DNA of 64,000 bases, from assembly GCF_907165205.1 (NCBI RefSeq), contig NC_058194.1:7086730-7150729 (forward strand), in the 5' to 3' direction. This stretch comes from Coccinella septempunctata. Taxonomy: Eukaryota > Arthropoda > Insecta > Coleoptera > Coccinellidae. The first letter of the stretch is position 1. Every line of letters begins with the position of its first letter. Below are positions 58,918 through 64,000 of this stretch, piece after piece. The position numbers were made by a program, and so were the translations under genes. Under the pieces are notes generated by a model that worked only from the letters and a program-made list of their open reading frames with translations, had not been told where the DNA came from and did no database searches.

Positions 58918-59385
58918 TTTATCGTGGTCTCTCCGTGGCAACCTTGGGTGTACACGCCAAGCATTACCAGTAGAAAAACTTCGAGACTTCTGCCGATTGG
59001 TTTCTGTCACAAGATAGCCAGGCGAGGGAAGTCTGCGGTAAACGGGAAATCTACACGGAACACAACAGGGGTAGTACGGTATAAGTTACTGTGGTCTTTC
59101 TGTGGCAACCTTGGGTGTCACACGCCAAGCATTACCAGTAGAAAACTTCGAGACTTCTGCCGATTGGTTTCCGTCACCAGATAGCCAGGCGACAGAAGTC
59201 TGCGTTAAACGGGAAGTCCAAACGGAACACAAATGGGGTAGGACGGGATAGGTTACTGTGGTCTTTCTGTGGCAACCTTGGGTGTCACACGCCAAGCATT
59301 ACCAGTAGAAAGACTTCGAGATTTCCGTCGACTGGTCTTGGTCACCAGAGAACCAGGCGACAGAAGTCTGCGTTAAACAGGGGGA
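58918..59385. repeat. 167-bp tandem repeat inside the LTR, nearly three copies
   Basis: GTGGCAACCTTGGGTGT starts at 58935, 59102 and 59269, an exact 167-bp period, followed each time by CACGCCAAGCATTACCAGTA and related sequence. The third copy is shortened. Open frames in it are shadows of the repeat. Confidence 0.9.
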
Positions 59386-59636
59386 TTAACAACAAGGATT
59401 AACACAATTAAACAAATAAAAGAATGCAACTTTGAATCACGAAGTATGCGGTATCAAGAAAAGACTTACAGTTTGTTCCGGTACGGTCACACCACCACTT
59501 AGCAGAAAAAAAATAAAGAAAAGCAAAGGAAAACTCTAATACGAAGACAGACTTAATTAAAGCGGAAAAATTAAAGAATCACGAAGGAATCAAGAAAAGA
59601 ATCACTACCGAATCAAGACTAGAATACAGAATCGCA

Positions 59637-59706
59637 GAATGACTACCGAATGAATAATAATGAATTTTAACGAATGACTACCGAATGAATAATAATGAAT
59701 TCTGAA
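59637..59706. repeat. 35-bp tandem repeat, two copies
   Basis: GAATGACTACCGAATGAATA occurs at 59637 and 59672, with AATAATGAATT following both times. It lies inside the LTR. Confidence 0.85.
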
Positions 59707-59883
59707 TAATCCTCGTCTGGTGGTGCGGTCCTATTTATTAACTCTCCAACATGTGGACGGTCACGTGATCAAAATTGCACTCAAAATTCGGAATTCTCGA
59801 ATATTCTCCTCAGAAGAAATATTCTCGGTGGCGGTTATCTCTTTATCGGTAAAAGAAACTGTCGTTATCTGCAATCCACGATG

Positions 59884-59890
59884 TTTTATA
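59884..59890 (-). promoter_or_regulatory. TATA-like box of the LTR
   Basis: TATAAAA on the minus strand about 290 bp inside the LTR start, a plausible core promoter for minus-strand transcription. Confidence 0.35.
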
Positions 59891-60178
59891 CTGAATTCGG
59901 TGTGTTTTTGTGGACGGAAAAACAACGCCGAATGCAGAAAGACACTTTTTCTTTATTTTGAATTCTTACGGCGGATTAATGATGGAAATTTCAATTATAC
60001 GGAATTTGAATTTATTAATCAGGATTCTGAAAAATATTTCCAAAATGAAACGGAATAACTATATTGAAACTGAAATCTCCATCAGACGGTGTTGCATTGT
60101 TTCAACTGGAAAATTCAGGGAAACGGATATTTAAAACGAGGCTTGATTTTTACCAAAAAACAATCAAGTATCGTTACA

Positions 60179-60190
60179 TCCCCCTCCCCT
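60179..60190 (-). promoter_or_regulatory. Polypurine tract next to the 3' LTR
   Basis: Minus strand reads AGGGGAGGGGGA directly followed by TGTAACG. A purine run abutting the LTR is where plus-strand DNA synthesis is primed in LTR elements, and it fixes the element's orientation as minus. Confidence 0.65.
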
Positions 60191-61956
60191 GGGGAAAATT
60201 GAAGTTGCGTTGAAGACACAAGTTCAATTTAATAAGGGGTAACTGGCCCATCAAAAAAAAAATTAATCGGAAATTCAAGTCGGTCAAGTGCTCGCTATCT
60301 CACCCTTACAGAGTTCTCATCCTAATCTAAACAGTACAATAGAAGTGATATCCGGATCTGCTCACAGGTGTAGTTCAGTAATCGTCCGGTAGGCGCTCCT
60401 TCCATGTAAGTGGTTCCCTCCTATCCATGATCCATGATCCATACTCTGCGCTCTGCGTTACGCTCCGTGATCGGTGTCGTCCCCAGCTATGGACCGAAGG
60501 GCGTGTGATCTTTGATCCGATTGTCGGTAGACGTTTGACATAACCTATTCCGTGGCACTCTATGAATGTCGTTGGTTCGGTGGCATCTGTCAGAAACAAC
60601 GTGCTTTTAGTGAAATTAAATTACTCCAGAATTGGGAAATGAAATCGACGGCAACATAAAACGGTGAGTACTCCATATCGATTGTTCCATTTCATATTAA
60701 CGGTTGGATTTTAGGGAACCATCATTCACGACGAAATGGGCCGATGAGGCATCTTTGACGTTGACCACTTGGCACTGTTTCTTTCTTGGATGTTGTTTCG
60801 GTGCATCATTTGATCACGAAGATGGGTCAAGCAGGTGAGTTTGGAATAACCTCTTCATCAAACCAAAGTTCTTTCGATTAGTACTTCAAGTGGGAAGAAC
60901 CATTCACTAACTTGTGTTCTCGTTGTAGGTGGAAATGTACCCAAGCTTGAAATCACTCGTTGTTGGAGGTGAATTGGACCCTCTCACAACACTGGAGGTG
61001 GATGTGGACATTCACTGTGTGCCAGAATATTGTTCGGAGTTGGAACGTAATCCCTGACGGAGGAATGGTGGAGGCTCTCTGATCCGACAGTCCCCGCTAG
61101 GTAGGTTAACAGCTGAACTTTCATTTAAATCTTGTTGGAGTAATTGATATCCTAGAACAGACTTAATTGCCACATAGGTTATGTTTTAACAGTAGAACAT
61201 TGACAGTATACAGAGCTTTTTCCAGTTTTCTTGGGTAGAATTAAATTGAACAGATCACGGATATGCACTTTCACCTGTATCGGTGTTACAATTTCATAGA
61301 AAAAGTTACACAGGAGAACAGTAGTAGAGAACTAGATACAATTCAGACTATCTTAGATTATCTCACCAGTTTTTAATGTAGTACGGTTAGTATTTGTTAA
61401 TCGTTATTCATCTTAACTACTCTGAATACAATATTTAAAGCAACGGTTTGTCTCGGAACCTTGTGAATTCACAGAATAATTAATGTAACGGATTTCAAGC
61501 TATGCTTTGCTCTGTCTACAGGATGTACCTTTCAGAAACACAGACAGATGACATCGTTTTGACATGTCGGTGCTGCTGAACGGATTGGCTATATCTAGAT
61601 GAATTTAACCATTTGATAACGTTTTCCAATTGTAATTGCAAAGCTTGAACGGTATCATGAATCCATTTAATTCACCGAACAAAATGTAGAAAGAAAGTAT
61701 TGTTTTTAGTTAGATGACATTGTAGATACTGATTTGTTCGGTGAACTGAATAGGATATGAAATCTTATACGGTGACGGTTGCTGTAAGGATATTGACAAA
61801 GGGTTTGTCATATCAACGGTGGGATGGTTAACGGAACAGTAATTATTAAAACGGAATTTCACATGACTGGGGATCATGTTTAATTAATTAACGGGTTGGA
61901 TTTTACTACGGTGTCAGGTTACGGAATAAAACATGTTTCGAGTTTTAAACGGTTTA
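60191..61956. other. Non-coding internal region of the LTR element (pol missing)
   Basis: No open frame with recognisable content and none above about 75 codons. The words AACGG and TACGG are very frequent on the plus strand. Two intervals with GT-AG intron-like ends lie on the plus strand (60664-60714 and 60837-60928) around a 122-bp segment. No RNA gene was recognised. Confidence 0.5.
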
Positions 61957-62583
61957 TTAGTCGGTCTTCTCTTTACAGGATCCCACTTTGGGTCCACAAC
62001 GATGGCAGGGGCGGAGTGCTAGCTCTTCGCTCGTTGGCAAACGGCCTCCCAGTCTTTCCAACGTAAGTGGCGGTTCGTCGGTCGTTGATTGCGGTTCAGC
62101 TGGTCGGACAATTTTTGGATGGTTTCTTCCCCGGGGTTTGGTCGGTACGGTTGTATGTTGTCGACGGTCGGAGTGGCAGGGGCAATTTTTAGATAGAGTT
62201 CCCAGGCGTCCGCACCTACTGCAAAATAATACTGCCCTACCGGTACATTCCGTCCTGTTATGCTGTCCTTGTCCACAGCGCCAACACATACCCGGACGGA
62301 TTTCGAGGAAGACATCGGGGCCCATGGTCCCCACGGTACGCTGGGCAGGCGGTCGTCTGGTCGGAACTTCCATGTTCTCTTCATAGGCGGGTCTCTTGAC
62401 CTCGGTTGCAGGGGAGGTACGGTGGTCCCTTTTTTGTGCTGTATATCCTTTTCTCTTACGGTAATTGGCCGACGGCGGCGGTAGACGGGCTGACACCTCG
62501 GGTGGCGGCGGTGCAAGGCTTGTGGTGTGCTTGCCTAAGGGTCCTAACGGATGTGGTATAGGTTTTGGTACTTTCCACTCCAT
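61957..62583 (-). CDS. Gag-like zinc-knuckle protein (nucleocapsid part)
   Basis: A 208-codon ORF. It is Pro- and Arg-rich at first, then carries a CCHC knuckle at residues 100-113 (CWRCGQGQHNRTEC: C100, C103, H108, C113). A second Cys cluster follows at 121-136 (CSRCGRLGTLSKNCPC), and a third short pair sits near the end (CHRCG, 193-197). This double-cluster layout resembles the C-terminal, nucleic-acid-binding part of gag in insect gypsy-type elements. The capsid part expected upstream is not recognisable; the proline-rich ORF and the kinase are there instead. It is in the same reading frame as the kinase ORF but separated from it by stops. It would bind element RNA. Start at ATG 62583. Confidence 0.7.
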   Translation of the reverse strand: MEWKVPKPIPHPLGPLGKHTTSLAPPPPEVSARLPPPSANYRKRKGYTAQKRDHRTSPATEVKRPAYEENMEVPTRRPPAQRTVGTMGPDVFLEIRPGMCWRCGQGQHNRTECTGRAVLFCSRCGRLGTLSKNCPCHSDRRQHTTVPTKPRGRNHPKIVRPAEPQSTTDEPPLTLERLGGRLPTSEELALRPCHRCGPKVGSCKEKTD

Positions 62584-62713
62584 ACTCGCCAGCGGTGTTC
62601 AATCTGGGGATATAAGAGGGTTTTGTTAACACCCCTGGATGAGGTAACAGACTTAACATGTTTATTAGTAAGACGGTCACAGACGGGCATATTGCCTTAC
62701 GGTTGTTGTTCCC

Positions 62714-63103
62714 TCAACTGGGTGGAACCCAGATTCGTCGGACTGATCCCGAGGGAAAACGGAAACGGTGACGGGTTCGGCGGTGCTTTGGTTCGCCGGG
62801 GTGGACGAGAGCTGCCACCCTTTTCTTCACAGAAGCGGACCACTTCCGGAAGTCCGGCTGTTCTTTCAGTCGGGCCGCCAAACTTGGAGACAGCGGTATG
62901 GGCTCGACTGGGACAGGCCCTTCGGCGGCCGGGATATTGGGCGGGGATGACGGAGACTCGGACATTGGAGGTATCGGCATTAACGGTGGCGGCACGGGAC
63001 TCAATGGGGGTGGCATAGGAATTAACGGTGGTGGCATGGGAATTAACGGTGGTGGCATTGGAATTAACGGTGGTGGCAAGGTGGGACCCGTCCAGACCCC
63101 CAT
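62714..63103 (-). CDS. Proline-rich hypothetical protein
   Basis: A 129-codon ORF whose ATG lies 2 bases after the kinase stop codon. It begins with a heptapeptide repeat (PPPLIPM, about five times). A more ordinary basic segment follows (LSPSLAARLKEQPDFRKW, then VKKRVAALVHPGEPKHRR). An overlapping open frame (63137-62697) exists because the underlying 21-bp repeat lacks stops in several frames. This frame is preferred for its amphipathic C-terminal half and its position between kinase and zinc knuckle. It might be a gag linker or matrix remnant. Function unknown. Confidence 0.45.
   Translation of the reverse strand: MGVWTGPTLPPPLIPMPPPLIPMPPPLIPMPPPLSPVPPPLMPIPPMSESPSSPPNIPAAEGPVPVEPIPLSPSLAARLKEQPDFRKWSASVKKRVAALVHPGEPKHRRTRHRFRFPSGSVRRIWVPPS
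62975..63078. repeat. 21-bp minisatellite, about five units
   Basis: Repeats of GGAATTAACGGTGGTGGCAT with small changes. The unit length is a multiple of three, so it encodes the PPPLIPM repeat on the minus strand and a spurious Gly-rich frame on the plus strand. Confidence 0.9.
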
Positions 63104-63105
63104 AC

Positions 63106-63942
63106 TCAGTGCCGCGCCGGCTGTAGCCCAATCCCAAGCCCCGCAGGTCGCCGAAGGATCGGATCGGTTTTAAGCAATCCCTCGATGAACCACCGGACAG
63201 GGGAGCTTAAGCCCGCCAGCTCCGCACCGGAGTATCGATCATCCGGTTGTGGGATCAGACCGGTGGCCACATATCGGGCCACCAACCCGAGTGCCCAAAG
63301 GTCCACTCCTATACCATATGGGTCTCCCCGGTGTTGTTCTGGGGCCCAGTATAAACTGGTGCCAACCAGATCGGTAAGGAAGCCCTGCCCCGGTTCCAAC
63401 TTACAGGCCAATCCCAGGTCGGTCACCACATAACGGTCGCCTCGGTGGAGCACATTTTCCGGTTTTATGTCACGGTGGACAATGTGCTCTCGGTGACAGG
63501 CGGCTATTCCCTCCGCCACTTGACGCAGTATTCGGAAGAACCCCGACACTGTCGCCCTTGGTCCTTTTTTATCTATCAGGTCCCAGAGGTCCCCTTGGTA
63601 TAAGGGCATTACCAGGTATATATCCGGAGGGGATACCAAGGCCTCATTTAATCTCACCACGTTCGTGTGGTTGATGCCCTCCAGGAGCTGTACCTCCCTG
63701 AAAGCATCCGCGCTGAAGGGTACCATCTTCACCGCAACGGTCTCTTCTCGGCCCCTCCGCCGAGCCTGGAAAACCCGGCCAAACCCCCCTTCGGCCAGCT
63801 TCCGGTCGATCTTGTACAGACGGTGGAAAGTTGTCATCTGAAACGGTTTGCTATACAGCCATACATACGGGTTAGACGACAACAATGGTTCTGATCGGCT
63901 GTACGGTGGAAGAAAACAGAGCAACGAACGCCCTCGAATCAA
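63106..63942 (-). CDS. Intron-free Ser/Thr protein kinase within the LTR element
   Basis: A 278-codon ORF covering a complete kinase domain (about 43-270). The Gly-rich loop is LAEGGFGRV at 49-57. The ATP Lys K72 is in VAVKM and the helix-C Glu is E83. The catalytic loop HRDIKPEN has D158 and N163. The metal-binding motif is DLG at 175-177 in place of DFG. The activation segment GTSLYWAPE ends at E202. DLWALG contains D214, and a subdomain XI arginine sits in RRP near 265. HRDIKPEN marks Ser/Thr specificity. All catalytic residues are present, so activity is plausible. The likely start is Met36 (MTTFHRLYKI); upstream residues have no domain. The frame has no introns and stops just after the domain. 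It lies upstream of the gag-like ORF on the same strand, suggesting capture from a processed host transcript. The subfamily is not identified. Confidence 0.85.
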   Translation of the reverse strand: MIRGRSLLCFLPPYSRSEPLLSSNPYVWLYSKPFQMTTFHRLYKIDRKLAEGGFGRVFQARRRGREETVAVKMVPFSADAFREVQLLEGINHTNVVRLNEALVSPPDIYLVMPLYQGDLWDLIDKKGPRATVSGFFRILRQVAEGIAACHREHIVHRDIKPENVLHRGDRYVVTDLGLACKLEPGQGFLTDLVGTSLYWAPEQHRGDPYGIGVDLWALGLVARYVATGLIPQPDDRYSGAELAGLSSPVRWFIEGLLKTDPILRRPAGLGIGLQPARH

Positions 63943-64000
63943 CGGTTTGGGCTAACGGCATCATGATAGACGGTCCTGTTAAACTTACGGACTAACGGTG

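Larger units (their letters stand above)
58313..60178 (-). repeat. Long terminal repeat (3' LTR), 1,866 bp
   Basis: Bounded by a 7-bp inverted repeat TGTAACG...CGTTACA. It is followed on the coding (minus) side by a purine-rich tract immediately outside the TG. A TATA-like box (59890-59884) and an AATAAA (58469-58464) on the minus strand suggest a U3 of about 300 bp and a long R-U5. No second copy is inside the window, so the call rests on termini and context. Confidence 0.65.
58313..64000 (-). mobile_element. Gypsy-like LTR element carrying a protein kinase, 3' part; 5' part beyond the window
   Basis: On the minus strand: kinase ORF, proline-rich ORF, gag-like zinc-knuckle ORF, about 1.77 kb of non-coding sequence, polypurine tract (60190-60179), LTR (60178-58313). 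All recognisable ORFs agree with minus orientation. No protease, RT, RNase H or integrase motif is seen between gag and the polypurine tract, so the element is not autonomous. It interrupts the RTE copy at AGTGT/TGTAACG. The assignment to gypsy rests on LTR termini and the gag knuckle type. That the kinase belongs to the element, and not to flanking DNA, is an inference from strand, spacing and absence of any boundary. Confidence 0.6.

Noticed and set aside
58918..59295. tRNA or other structured RNA in the LTR repeats
   Set aside because: No cloverleaf or A/B-box pair could be built; the pattern is a 167-bp tandem repeat.
58313..60195. Reading the LTR as a plus-strand 5' LTR followed by a primer-binding site
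   Set aside because: The sequence after CGTTACA (TCCCCCTCCCCTGGGG) does not start with TGG like most tRNA primer sites but is a perfect polypurine tract on the minus strand, and the gag-like and kinase ORFs are all on the minus strand.
60375..60599. 74-codon minus-strand frame as a pol remnant
   Set aside because: No protease, RT, RNase H or integrase motif could be recognised in it.
62898..63173. Gly-rich plus-strand frame (GGGIGINGGG repeats)
   Set aside because: Shadow of the 21-bp minisatellite that encodes the proline-rich segment on the minus strand; it also runs antisense to the kinase end.
63106..63942. Bacterial contamination as the source of the kinase
   Set aside because: HRDIKPEN and the overall layout are eukaryotic-type, neighbouring ORFs have gag-type zinc knuckles, and the sequence is continuous with insect transposons.

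Overview
The window looks like heterochromatic, repeat-dominated DNA from an insect (arthropod) nuclear genome, possibly a beetle but not resolved. The reasons are a long AT-rich satellite, Tc1/mariner, PIF/Harbinger, R4-like, CR1-like, RTE-like, copia and gypsy-like transposons, and the absence of any recognisable single-copy host gene or RNA gene. There is no bacterial gene organisation.

From 1 to about 52,136 the background is one satellite with a 145-bp monomer. It is arranged in blocks that flip orientation at least nine times (forward or reverse relative to the motif TTTTCGAATTGAGATGCACA). Higher-order structure is layered on it: 281-bp, 435-bp, 675-bp and 725-bp multimers, a 6,407-bp tandem duplication (about 15.1-28.0 kb), and a duplication offset by about 10.6 kb (1-4.9 kb copied at 10.6-15.7 kb). 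Transposons sit inside the satellite and were copied with it. They are a mariner-like element inserted in the centre of a palindromic foldback element (1301-3789, copied at 11893-14390), a decayed Harbinger element (19686-20921, copied at 26093-27328), and a composite insertion of two non-LTR retrotransposons (35094-43555). The composite is an R4/Dong-like element with an intact 1306-codon ORF next to a nearly full-length CR1-like element. The CR1-like element has a PHD-finger ORF1 and an endonuclease-RT ORF2, which appear to be linked by a -1 frameshift heptamer.

From 52,137 to 58,312 lies a transposon graveyard: a second, diverged CR1-type ORF1 fragment, the 5' part of another non-LTR element, an internally deleted copia gag-pol fragment, and two head-to-head copies of a dead RTE-like element forming a palindrome with arms of about 1.24 kb.

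From 58,313 to the end is the 3' part of a large minus-strand LTR element, inserted into the right RTE copy. It shows a 1,866-bp LTR (TGTAACG...CGTTACA) and an adjoining polypurine tract. About 1.8 kb without coding capacity occupies the place where pol should be. Upstream of that are a gag-like zinc-knuckle ORF, a proline-rich ORF and a complete, intron-free Ser/Thr protein kinase ORF. A kinase plus gag remnant with pol missing resembles a transduced cellular gene in a defective retroelement, and is the most unusual object in the window. The 5' LTR, if present, lies beyond base 64,000.
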